Part shown: positions 15,085 through 22,419 of the stretch, in pieces
Layout of the letters: each line of letters starts with the position of its first letter
Numbering within the stretch: the stretch's first letter is position 1
Assembly (NCBI GenBank): GCA_049521495.1
Contig: JBEKOT010000015.1
Coordinates: 1 to 26,534 of the forward strand
From: CAWEPK01 sp049521495
GTDB taxonomy: Bacteria > Desulfobacterota > Syntrophorhabdia > Syntrophorhabdales > WCHB1-27
Length of the DNA: 26,534 bases
Direction: 5' to 3'
The notes under the pieces: generated by a model
What the model was told of the DNA's origin: nothing
Databases searched by the model: none
What the model saw: only the letters and a program-made list of their open reading frames with translations
Position numbers and translations under genes: made by a program

Positions 15085-15402
15085 ATGATACGGAAAAGCG
15101 TTCTGCTGGTCGCGCTTGCGGCCCTGTTGTTTACCCTCGCGGCCGGGTTCTCGGCGGCCGAGGACAAGCTCAAGGGGAAGACCGTCAACATAAACAAAGC
15201 CACGGCCGAGGACCTGATAAAGAACGTCCCCCTCATGACACCGGAGCTGGCAAAGGCCATCGTGAAGTACCGCAAGGACAACGGTGATTTCCAGACGGTG
15301 GAGGAGCTCCTCCAGGTTCCCGGCATGAACCGGACGCTCCTTAAGAAGATCAAGCCCTTCTTCATCCTCGAAGGGATCGGAGGAAAAGATTGTACATGCT
15401 GA
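15085..15402 (+). CDS. Small exported helix-hairpin-helix (ComEA-like) protein 3
   Basis: The start is ATG 15085 with AAGGAGGA 9 nt upstream. The 105-residue product has a signal peptide (to about residue 25, GFSAAED), then KTVNINKATAEDLIKNVPLM and QVPGMNRTLLKKI. It is clearly paralogous to the proteins at 8404 and 8815. The hairpin turns are further degraded: the first has PLMT where P-G-h-G is canonical, and the second has PGMN. The C-terminus is short and ends GGKDCTC, again with cysteines at the very end. Its last 13 nt overlap the start of the large unknown gene, so the two are probably co-translated and may act together. Confidence 0.8.
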   Translation: MIRKSVLLVALAALLFTLAAGFSAAEDKLKGKTVNINKATAEDLIKNVPLMTPELAKAIVKYRKDNGDFQTVEELLQVPGMNRTLLKKIKPFFILEGIGGKDCTC

Positions 15403-18263
15403 GACCTGACGGCCGTCTTACCGGGGGATGGGGCCGCCTGCCGCTCGTTGCGGCCCTGGTCCTCGCCTTTGGGCTCCTTCCGGCTTTTTGCGCGCCTGCC
15501 GGCTCCGCCGAGACACCGCGCGGCCTCCCCCCGTCGGATGACGCCACGTATATACCCAGGCTCGGGGGGCTGCTCAACAAGACGCTGAGGAACCACTACG
15601 GCCAGGAGAAGGAGCTGGCGGAGTGCGTGGTGATGAGGGGCAGCCACGTGGAAGGCGGCAAGGTGCGCGTCCCCGCCGGGGGCCTATTCTACGCCTCCTC
15701 CACGTCCCAGGACGCGAAGCCCCTGCGGAGGGACCCCTTCCTGATCCTCGGGGAGACTTCGTACCTCCTCGCCCTCAAGACCGGCCAGATGGCGAAGACC
15801 GACGTGGCGGTTACCAAGCGCGGCAAGGTCCTCCTGGACGACTCGGGCTACCGGCTATGGTTCGACTACGCGACGGACCATTACGGGAAGCCGTACGGGG
15901 AGTTGGCGGTAATCGCCCCCTCGGGAGGCTGGCAGACGGAGATGCCCGTCTCGTCTTCATTTCCCGAGCCCGCAAAAGCGCGGGACCTCCACCTGAAAGA
16001 AGGGGTCAACCCCCAGCAGGAGCAGTTCTTCCTCACAGGCTCGTACATGTACGGCGCGACGAGGCTGACGACGAAAAAGATGACCCACGAAGACGCCATG
16101 TTTTCCGAGGTGAGATATCCCGTCATCAGGGAGGCAGTCTTTTCTCTGTCGAGACCCTACGTGGTCGGCGTCCGGCAGGAGAGCTACCGCTGGTGGTGGA
16201 ACAAGAGGATCTACGCCTTCCGGAAGGAGAACGGCATCCTCGTGGAGGTCCGGAACTGGACGGGCAGGAAAGTGCTGGCGTCGAAGCTCCTCGTCCCCGT
16301 CACGCAGCAGGAGTACAAGGTGACGGACCGGGAGCGGATGTCCCTGACCGACTTCGACCTCGACCTGCATATCGAGCTCGTCGTCGACCCGTCCTGGTAC
16401 AAGGGGTCGGACTTCGCGCCCTGGTCGAACGACGCGCCCCTGGGCTGGACGGAGGGCACCGTCTCCTTCATGATCTACCACAACCTCGTTCGCCTGAAGG
16501 ACGGCGAGCCGTGGCCCAGGGACAAGCGCTACACCGTCAGGCTGGAGCCGGACTCGATGACCGGCATGTTGAAGCGGGTCGTCATGGAGAACAGGGAGCC
16601 CTTCGAGCTGACGAACGCACAGGATGCCTACGCGGGGCCGGTCAAGATCTCCGATTTCTGGGACAGGCCTTACTTCAAGGTCGTCGTGGGCAAGGTCGAA
16701 GGCGACGTTGTGAAAAGCTCCTACGTGAGGGACTCTTTCTTCAGGCGGACCGACAACCTTATCCTGTGGAAGGAAGGCAGGGAGAACGCGGACTTCTTCG
16801 TAGGAATGAGCGAGCTGGTCGTGTCGGTCATGGAGGACACCTTCCTTACGCGCCTCGCGGACCCATCGTACGGTGTTCCCGTCGTCAAATCTAAGTTCAC
16901 ATCCTACCCGCCAGCCATAGCCTCGGCCAGGTGGTTTGCCCCCGACCCGGACTGCGCCTTCGTGCCGAAGCTCAGGGGCTTCGCGCGCAAGTTCGTGGAG
17001 AACCGCAAAGGGGAGAAGCTGACTTCGGCGGAGGCCCTCGTCATACGGGGGAGCTACGTCGACTACCGGAAAGGGAAGATCGTCATACCGCCGGCGGGCC
17101 TTTACTATACGACCCGCCTCGACAGGAACGTGCGGCCCCTCGCCGGCGAATCCTTCTATATCCTCGGCAAGAGGGCGTACCTCCTGAGCACGGATAGCTA
17201 CCTCGTGGTCAAGAAGAACACCCTCATCGATTTCTGGAAGCTGACGCCCATGGGGGACGGCAACCTCCTTTTCTGGCAGGACATCTCCCTGGGGGACGGC
17301 AGCAAGGCCGTTCGCTTCCTGGGCTCCCGGTGGCTCTGGGGGAGGCCCGTGGCCACGATGCGGATCATCAAGTATTCGGGCAACGCCTTCGGGGCCGACA
17401 TGCTCCTTGCGCCGGGCCTCTCGGACTATGAGCCGGGCTTCGGGGACAAGGCTTACGCGGGGCAGAAATACTCCCTCCCCGACATATACGCGGAGGGGGC
17501 GACCTACGTCATACCCAGGTGGGTCAGCCCCGACGTTGTCGAGATAGGGGAGATGGGCAGCCCCGGCATGGATTCCTTCACTATCTCCTATGAGGAGCCG
17601 GAAGAGCTCGTCCTCAAGGCCGGCCAGGAGGCCGCGGTAGGGGCGTACAAGCTGCGCCTGGCCTCCGTCGACCCGGCCCGGAAAGAGGCGCGCCTCGTCC
17701 TTTTGGACGGGGAAGGGAAGACGGTGGCGGAAAAGCGGATGGGCCCGATCGATGACAAGCTCTACGACACTCTGCCCCAGTACGGCCCGTCCCAGCGGAA
17801 GGTGATGATGCAGTACAGGGACATCCACGTGGAGTGCGGGCTGCCGGCGGATTTCTCGGGCGGCAAGGTGACCCTCTACGCGTGGACGGGAGCGCAAAGG
17901 CTGGAGCGCGACAAGCCCTGGGCGGCCGATCCGCGCTACGTGATGCGGCCGGACGTCTGCGGCCACTGCTACATGCTCAACGAGTTCATCCTTGATAACC
18001 CGGCCCCCATCGTCCTCGACGCGAAGAACCGGACGTACACGGGGCCGGAGGGCTATTTCAAGATCGTCATCGACGATTTCGACGGCGAGCGCATCCAGGC
18101 ATGGCACATAGAGGACAAGACGGGCAGGAAGACGCCCAACCTGGCCGAGTACCCGAGGAACAATATCGACGTCATGGTGGGCGTGAACGGCACCACGGAG
18201 CACTTCCTCCGCAAGAGCCTGCTGAAGAGGCTCGCGTACCGCGAGGTGTGGAGGCTCAAGTGA
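15390..18263 (+). CDS. Large exported protein of unknown family with internal duplication
   Basis: I do not recognise this 957-residue protein. It starts at TTG 15390 (GGAGG 6 nt upstream) or ATG 15396. It has a signal peptide (hydrophobic 17-35, PAGSAET) and no later membrane segment, so it is periplasmic or secreted. It is built of two related halves. Residues 54-140 (YIPRLGGLLNKTL, VVMRGSHVEGGKVRVPAGGL, PFLILGETSYLL) match 524-612 (FVPKLRGFARKFV, LVIRGSYVDYRKGKIVIPPA, SFYILGKRAYLL). Residues about 323-478 (DLHIELVV, PWPRDKRY, PYFKVVVGKVEG) match about 809-935 (DIHVECGL, PWAADPRY, GYFKIVIDDFDG). A C-G-H-C motif at 857-860 occurs only in the second half. Predicted strands dominate. It ends YREVWRLK, resembling the tail of arylsulfotransferase 1. 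Its position between the oxidoreductase and exporter genes makes it a core component of the run. Confidence 0.75.
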   Translation: MYMLRPDGRLTGGWGRLPLVAALVLAFGLLPAFCAPAGSAETPRGLPPSDDATYIPRLGGLLNKTLRNHYGQEKELAECVVMRGSHVEGGKVRVPAGGLFYASSTSQDAKPLRRDPFLILGETSYLLALKTGQMAKTDVAVTKRGKVLLDDSGYRLWFDYATDHYGKPYGELAVIAPSGGWQTEMPVSSSFPEPAKARDLHLKEGVNPQQEQFFLTGSYMYGATRLTTKKMTHEDAMFSEVRYPVIREAVFSLSRPYVVGVRQESYRWWWNKRIYAFRKENGILVEVRNWTGRKVLASKLLVPVTQQEYKVTDRERMSLTDFDLDLHIELVVDPSWYKGSDFAPWSNDAPLGWTEGTVSFMIYHNLVRLKDGEPWPRDKRYTVRLEPDSMTGMLKRVVMENREPFELTNAQDAYAGPVKISDFWDRPYFKVVVGKVEGDVVKSSYVRDSFFRRTDNLILWKEGRENADFFVGMSELVVSVMEDTFLTRLADPSYGVPVVKSKFTSYPPAIASARWFAPDPDCAFVPKLRGFARKFVENRKGEKLTSAEALVIRGSYVDYRKGKIVIPPAGLYYTTRLDRNVRPLAGESFYILGKRAYLLSTDSYLVVKKNTLIDFWKLTPMGDGNLLFWQDISLGDGSKAVRFLGSRWLWGRPVATMRIIKYSGNAFGADMLLAPGLSDYEPGFGDKAYAGQKYSLPDIYAEGATYVIPRWVSPDVVEIGEMGSPGMDSFTISYEEPEELVLKAGQEAAVGAYKLRLASVDPARKEARLVLLDGEGKTVAEKRMGPIDDKLYDTLPQYGPSQRKVMMQYRDIHVECGLPADFSGGKVTLYAWTGAQRLERDKPWAADPRYVMRPDVCGHCYMLNEFILDNPAPIVLDAKNRTYTGPEGYFKIVIDDFDGERIQAWHIEDKTGRKTPNLAEYPRNNIDVMVGVNGTTEHFLRKSLLKRLAYREVWRLK

Positions 18264-18334
18264 GCTTGCGGCGGCAAGAGCGGGATACGACGTCAGTTCT
18301 ATTCTGAGGCTCGTAATAAAAGGAGACGGAGCAC

Positions 18335-19498
18335 ATGGCCGAAAGTGTGACTTACAGGCAGGCGGTGGAAGGAGGGACGGAACGGCCCCTTTCCATATGG
18401 AGCTCTCTTCCCGATTTCAGGGCGAGCTGGCCGGGGCTCCTCGCGATAGTCGTTATAGCCGTTCTCTGCGGGCTGCCGGGCGTCGACTTCCCCTTTACCG
18501 TCCAGAACCTCCTGGCATACATCGACGCCGTGCTGCCGCCCATCTACGGCAAGGGGCTGTTCGTCGACCTCCTCCACTTCAACTACGTCGTCATCGGCCT
18601 GGTGGCCGGGATCGCCATAAGGAACGTGGTGGGCGTCCCCCGCTCGTGGGAGCCGGGGCTGACGTACAGCGGCGTCTTTATGAACGTGGGCATCATCATG
18701 CTCGGCTCGCAGTACATGCTGAGCGATGTCGTCAAGCTCGGGGCGGTGAGCATCCTCCTCATGATCGTCATGGTCTTCGGCGGAGCTCTGGTCTTCATCT
18801 TTATGGGGCGCTACTTCAGGCTCGGAGATCGCCTCACGGCCCTCCTCTCCGCCGCTTTTTCCATGTGCGGCGTATCCGCGTGCGTCGCCGTGGCGCCCAT
18901 GGTGCGGGCAAAGAGCGAGGAGGTGGCCTACGCCATCGCCGTCTCCGTCACCTTCGGTCTTTTCTGCCTGTTCATGCTGCCCTTTTTCGGCCGGCTCCTC
19001 CACCTGACAGGGTATACCTTCGGCATTCTTTCCGCCGCGGGCGTCCCGAATTCGAACCAGGTCATAGCCACGGGCTTCAACTTCAGCTTCGAGGCGGGCA
19101 AGGTGGCCGGCTTCTCGAACATCGGCCGGGTCGTCCTCATCCCGGCGGGCGTCCTTTTCATCTACTTCATGACGCTGACCCGGGAGTTTCGCAACTCCCG
19201 GATAAAGACATGGGAGGTCCTCAAGGACAAGTTCCCCCTTTTCGTCTTCGGCTTCCTCGTAGTCTGGATCATGAACTGCCTTCACCTGTGGCCCCAGCCT
19301 GCGAACGAGGCCATGGAAAAGGTGATGAACTGGTTCTTCACCCTCTGCTTCGTCGGCCTCGGCCTCCAGACCAAGCTCGGAGACCTGAGGAAGGCCGGGC
19401 CGAAGGGGATACTCATCGGTTACGTCGCGGGGCTCATTAGGGTCGGCATCTGCGTGGCCCTGATCCTCCTCCTCGTGAGGATGGGCGTATTTAAGTAG
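18335..19498 (+). CDS. YeiH/UPF0324-type putative sulfate exporter
   Basis: The 387-residue membrane protein has about ten to eleven helices. The characteristic UPF0324 core is present: SMCGVSACVAVAPMVRAKSE, then EEVAYAIAVSVTFGLF, and later AGVPNSNQVIATGFNF, matching the family's C-G-x-S-A-x-x-A-x-x-P-(V/M)-x-x-A-K and the x-(A/S)-N-Q-V-x-A segments. The family is annotated as putative sulfate exporters on limited experimental evidence. ATG 18335 has AAAAGGAGA upstream. It follows the unknown duplicated protein by 71 bp and precedes two small genes closely (14 bp). In a run with three arylsulfotransferase relatives, export of sulfate or a sulfonate product is a reasonable inference. Confidence 0.8.
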   Translation: MAESVTYRQAVEGGTERPLSIWSSLPDFRASWPGLLAIVVIAVLCGLPGVDFPFTVQNLLAYIDAVLPPIYGKGLFVDLLHFNYVVIGLVAGIAIRNVVGVPRSWEPGLTYSGVFMNVGIIMLGSQYMLSDVVKLGAVSILLMIVMVFGGALVFIFMGRYFRLGDRLTALLSAAFSMCGVSACVAVAPMVRAKSEEVAYAIAVSVTFGLFCLFMLPFFGRLLHLTGYTFGILSAAGVPNSNQVIATGFNFSFEAGKVAGFSNIGRVVLIPAGVLFIYFMTLTREFRNSRIKTWEVLKDKFPLFVFGFLVVWIMNCLHLWPQPANEAMEKVMNWFFTLCFVGLGLQTKLGDLRKAGPKGILIGYVAGLIRVGICVALILLLVRMGVFK

Positions 19499-19512
19499 GA
19501 CGGGGGTGATCC

Positions 19513-19686
19513 ATGGATGGAGATCGATCGAAGACAGAGCGGGCGGAGGCGGAGGACCTCGAAAAGGTCGCGGCCGAGTCCGCGGCCAAGCAATTGCGCC
19601 ACAGGCTCGACGAGTACATTGCCATAGTCCTCGGGGTCGGCGCGGTCCTGCTCTTGTGGCTCTTCCAGGCGATGGGGCTTTACTGA
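19513..19686 (+). CDS. 57-residue single-helix membrane protein
   Basis: ATG 19513, preceded by GGGGGTGAT, opens a 57-codon frame ending at TGA 19684-19686. The first 36 residues are charged and helix-forming (KTERAEAEDLEKVAAESAAK). A single hydrophobic segment (about 36-56, YIAIVLGVGAVLLLWLFQAM) ends the protein. The 14-bp gap from the exporter and the 12-bp gap to the Usp-like gene indicate one transcript. The layout of a cytoplasmic coiled region plus one C-terminal helix suggests a small accessory subunit of the exporter. No function can be assigned from sequence. Confidence 0.7.
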   Translation: MDGDRSKTERAEAEDLEKVAAESAAKQLRHRLDEYIAIVLGVGAVLLLWLFQAMGLY

Positions 19687-19698
19687 GGAGTTTCGAGC

Positions 19699-20139
19699 GT
19701 GAAGGATGTCCTTCTCATAGTCAACGGGGCGGGCAGCGAAAGGGCGGTAGAGGCGGCCTTCAGCTCCGCCCTCGCCGGGTCGGGGAGGGTCGTCGCCCTC
19801 CAGCTCCTAACGAGCGACCTTTACCATTACGGCCATAACGACCTTGTCGCCACCCGTCCGAGCAAGGCCCAGTTCCTGCTCTACATACGGGAGGAGGTCG
19901 TCGAGCAGGCCCGGCAGCAGGCGGAAGGGCTCAGGCGGAAGGCCGCCGAGGCGGGCGTCACCCTGGAGGTGCGTCCCGTGGAGACGGAAGACGCGGCCTC
20001 GGCCGTCCTCGGAGAGGCAGAAAAAGGGTACCGGGCGGTCTTCATAGCGAAGGAAAAGAAAAAGCTCTTCCCTTTGCTCAAGAGGCCCCTCGCCCGCGCG
20101 CTGCGGGCGGCCCTGAAGGATAAGGTCATAGAGTGCTGA
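19699..20139 (+). CDS. Universal-stress-protein-like (UspA fold) cytoplasmic protein
   Basis: The 146-residue protein starts at GTG 19699 with GAGGAG upstream. It opens with a Rossmann-like strand (KDVLLIVNGAGSERAVEAAF), has a long central helix (EEVVEQARQQAEGLRRKAAEAG), then a strand (VTLEVRPVE) and a final nucleotide-fold region (GYRAVFIAKEKKKLFP). This is the order of a UspA domain, but the C-terminal G-x2-G-x9-G-(S/T) ATP-binding motif is not recognisable, so ATP binding is doubtful. Usp proteins are often encoded beside transporters and regulate them, which fits its place after the exporter and the small membrane protein. Confidence 0.65.
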   Translation: MKDVLLIVNGAGSERAVEAAFSSALAGSGRVVALQLLTSDLYHYGHNDLVATRPSKAQFLLYIREEVVEQARQQAEGLRRKAAEAGVTLEVRPVETEDAASAVLGEAEKGYRAVFIAKEKKKLFPLLKRPLARALRAALKDKVIEC

Positions 20140-20168
20140 AGTAGATAGGTTCGGGTAGGAGGGAGATG

Positions 20169-21677
20169 ATGAAGAAAGCGTTGTCCTTGCTGGTCATGGC
20201 ATGTCTCGTGTCGGTGTTTGCGGCGGCGCGGCTTTTTGCGGCCCCTATGGTCTTCCCCACGGGGACGACCATATATGTGCCCGAAAAGTGCTGGAACGGC
20301 TACACGGTCCTCCAGAAGGCTGGCATAAAATGGACGCCCGGCCGTGAGGGCGGGACGGTCCTGATCGACATGAACGGGAACGTCGTCAGGGAATGGCCCA
20401 ACATCCATTTCTACCCGGCGAAGATCTTCCCCGGCGGGTACATCATGGGATACCAGGGCTCGGACGGGACGGGCCAGGAATCCTCGAAGCGCCTGGTCGA
20501 GCTCGACTGGGGCGGTAACGTCGTCTGGAAGTACGATCTGTCGGGCCAGGAGCACGACTTCCAGAGGGAGGGCAACCCCGTCGGTTACTACGTGCCCGGC
20601 ATGATCCCGAAGGCGAAAGACGGCCGTACCTTTACCCTCGTCTACAAGAAGAACCTGAAGCGTCCGGACATAAGCTCCCAGCCCCTGGCGGACACCTCCT
20701 TCCAGGAAGTCACGTGGGAGGGCAAGGTGGTGTGGGAGTGGAACCAGATCGACCACTTCGAGGAATACGGCTTCAGCGAGGAGGCCCGGAACGCGATGTA
20801 CCGCTTCCCGAGCGGCGGCGATTGGGCCCACATCAACAACATGGCCTTGCTCGGGCCTAACAAATGGTACGACGCAGGCGACAAGAGGTTCCATCCCGAC
20901 AACATCATCTACGACGCGCGGGTCCTGAACGTCATCGCCATAATAGACAAGGCGACCGGAAAGATCGTGTGGAAAGTCGGCCCCGACTTTACGGCCACGC
21001 CCGAGCTCAGGAGGCTCGGCCAGATCATCGGCCCCCACAACGCCCAGATGATCCCGAAGGGCCTGCCCGGCGAAGGCAACATCCTGGTCTTCGACAACGG
21101 CGGCTACGCCGGGTACGGCGCCCCCAACCCCGGCGCGCCTACGGGGATGTACAACGCCCTGCGGGACTATTCGCGGGTGATCGAGTTCGACCCGGTGACC
21201 CTTAAGATCGTCTGGGAGTACTCGATGAAGGCGATAGGCGCCCTGCCGAAGATCGAGGGGCACAAGTTCTACAGCCCTTACATGGGCGGCGTGCAGAGGC
21301 TGCCGAACGGCAACACCCTGATAACGGAGGCTGCCTCCGGCCGGAGCTTCGAGGTGACCCCGGCGAAAGAGACCGTCTGGGAGTTCGTGAACCCCTTTTT
21401 CTATGAGGGCAACCAGAGCATCGGCACCGCCCCCGGCCAGACGTTTTTGCCGATCAACCACCTTTACCGCTCCTACCGCATCCCTTACGAGTGGGTGCCC
21501 CAGGTCGCAAAGCCCGTGGAATCTGCCGTCATTCCGCCCCCGAACTCCCAACTGCGGGTGACGGGCAAGGGGACTGCCGTCGTCGGGGCGCCGGGCGGTG
21601 CCGGCCGCGGCTCGGAGGTGTCGCGGCCGCCCGCGAGCGAGGACGAGGACGAAAGCAGGCAGCCCCTTAAATACTGA
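20169..21677 (+). CDS. Exported arylsulfotransferase-family propeller (paralogue 2)
   Basis: The 502-residue protein starts at ATG 20169 (TAGGAGGG upstream); ATG 20166 adds one Met. A Sec signal ends at FAAP. The mature part starts MVFPTGTTIYVPEKCWNGYT and has six blade repeats: IDMNGNVVREW, LDWGGNVVWKY, VTWEGKVVWEW, IDKATGKIVWKV, FDPVTLKIVWEY and PAKETVWEF. Conserved histidines appear in DWAHINNM and GPHNAQMIPKG, followed by GNILVFDNGG. It is much closer to paralogue 3 than to paralogue 1, for example in the shared stretches LGPNKWYDAGD and MIPKGLPGEGNILVFDNGG. A linker rich in P, G and S (about 455-490) leads to an acidic tail ending EDEDESRQPLKY. It is the last intact gene of the colinear run and probably on the same transcript as the Usp-like gene (29-bp gap). 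Confidence 0.85.
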   Translation: MKKALSLLVMACLVSVFAAARLFAAPMVFPTGTTIYVPEKCWNGYTVLQKAGIKWTPGREGGTVLIDMNGNVVREWPNIHFYPAKIFPGGYIMGYQGSDGTGQESSKRLVELDWGGNVVWKYDLSGQEHDFQREGNPVGYYVPGMIPKAKDGRTFTLVYKKNLKRPDISSQPLADTSFQEVTWEGKVVWEWNQIDHFEEYGFSEEARNAMYRFPSGGDWAHINNMALLGPNKWYDAGDKRFHPDNIIYDARVLNVIAIIDKATGKIVWKVGPDFTATPELRRLGQIIGPHNAQMIPKGLPGEGNILVFDNGGYAGYGAPNPGAPTGMYNALRDYSRVIEFDPVTLKIVWEYSMKAIGALPKIEGHKFYSPYMGGVQRLPNGNTLITEAASGRSFEVTPAKETVWEFVNPFFYEGNQSIGTAPGQTFLPINHLYRSYRIPYEWVPQVAKPVESAVIPPPNSQLRVTGKGTAVVGAPGGAGRGSEVSRPPASEDEDESRQPLKY

Positions 21678-21753
21678 CAGCGAGGGGATCGGGAAAAAGG
21701 CCGCCCGATGAAGGGCGAGCCATTGTTAGCACAGCATGGAAAGGGAGGGTACG

Positions 21754-21864
21754 ATGAAAAAGTCTTACGTAGTTGCGGCTGTATTGGCATTTGCGTTAGT
21801 GTGCGGCATCGCCTCCAGCCTCTTTGCCGCCCCCAGCGTCTATCCGACGGGGGTCACTATCTAA
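21754..21864 (+). pseudogene. Amputated N-terminus of a further arylsulfotransferase paralogue
   Basis: ATG 21754, with AAGGGAGGG upstream, opens 36 codons that read as a signal peptide (MKKSYVVAAVLAFALVCG, cleavage near LFAAP) followed by SVYPTGVTI and a stop. The end lines up with V-Y-P-T-G-T-T-I-Y of paralogues 2 and 3, and the frame breaks in the codon for the next Tyr (TAA in place of TAC/TAT). Everything past about 21863 is unrelated AT-richer DNA. The remnant keeps its ribosome binding site and coding composition, so the loss of its body looks recent. Confidence 0.75.
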
Positions 21865-22093
21865 AGTAATCCTTCTCCCTGAAGCTGCAAGGATATCTGA
21901 AGATGGGGCCTGATCATATGATTTCTACGTATAAAATGCCCTTGTGTCCTAAGCGAAATGATCCTTTGACACACTCTTGTCAGCAGCCGGACATCGACGA
22001 GAAATGCACATTACAGGGTCTGTAATTGTGAGCTTAGCTTCACAGCTGTGCTATTATGCGCTCACTTCGTTTCGATACTGCCGCTCCAAAACG

Positions 22094-22113
22094 GGCCGTC
22101 TCGACGGTCTTTT
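22094..22113 (+). terminator. Possible intrinsic terminator
   Basis: GGCCGT (22094-22099) pairs with ACGGTC (22104-22109, one G·U) around a CTCG loop and is followed by TTTT CTT. The stem is short at 6 bp. It would end transcription reading out of the preceding gene run before arylsulfotransferase 3. Confidence 0.35.
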
Positions 22114-22253
22114 CTTGACATAACGAGTCTTTAGAAAAAGCGATCTTACAAACTGACGCTAATAAGATCAATGACTTACAAAGCAGTAAAATCCATTATT
22201 TCAGGCTTTTTCTGCCGCCTCGTCCCCCTTTTTTTTGATAGTATCCCTTATGC

Positions 22254-22269
22254 TGGCATATATCCTGCT
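22254..22269 (+). promoter_or_regulatory. Candidate sigma-54 promoter of arylsulfotransferase 3
   Basis: TGGCAT, five bases, CTGCT. The invariant GG (22255-22256) and GC (22267-22268) have the exact sigma-54 spacing, with mismatches in the last base of the -24 box and the first of the -12 box. The predicted start near 22280 leaves a leader of about 140 nt. It suggests the same regulator controls this separate gene. Confidence 0.5.
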
Positions 22270-22315
22270 ATATGATCTTTCAAAGATTTAGCAGGTCAAA
22301 CAAAGACAAGCAGTG

Positions 22316-22377
22316 AAAGGAGGCGGTGAGTGTATAATAGGCGCATCATCTTTTATCAACTTAATCCCAGTCCGTGA
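22316..22377 (+). other. Strong orphan ribosome binding site with a 15-codon leader frame
   Basis: AAAGGAGG (22316-22323) is followed 6 nt later by GTG 22330, opening a 15-codon frame (MYNRRIIFYQLNPSP) that stops at TGA 22375-22377, 42 nt before ATG 22420. It could be a leader peptide that couples translation to expression of arylsulfotransferase 3, or a relic start of a lost gene. TATAAT at 22333-22338 in the same place could instead be a sigma-70 -10 box, but no -35 box is seen. Confidence 0.3.
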
Positions 22378-22419
22378 CGCGCGTGTAATCGGTTTAAGCA
22401 AACGTATAGGGGGTTTAAC

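Larger units (their letters stand above)
21865..22419. other. AT-richer spacer of 555 bp between the remnant and arylsulfotransferase 3
   Basis: No convincing full gene is present. Base composition is clearly lower in GC than in the preceding 15 kb. It contains a GTGAGC/GCTCAC inverted repeat (22028-22065), a terminator-like hairpin (22094-22113), a sigma-54-like site (22254-22269) and a strong orphan ribosome binding site with a 15-codon frame (22316-22377). It marks the junction where the body of the truncated paralogue was lost or replaced. Confidence 0.6.

Noticed and set aside
15957..18203. 748-codon minus-strand frame opposite the duplicated unknown protein
   Set aside because: The plus strand has a signal peptide, ribosome binding site and internal protein repeat. 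The minus frame has none of these and shows the usual shadow composition.
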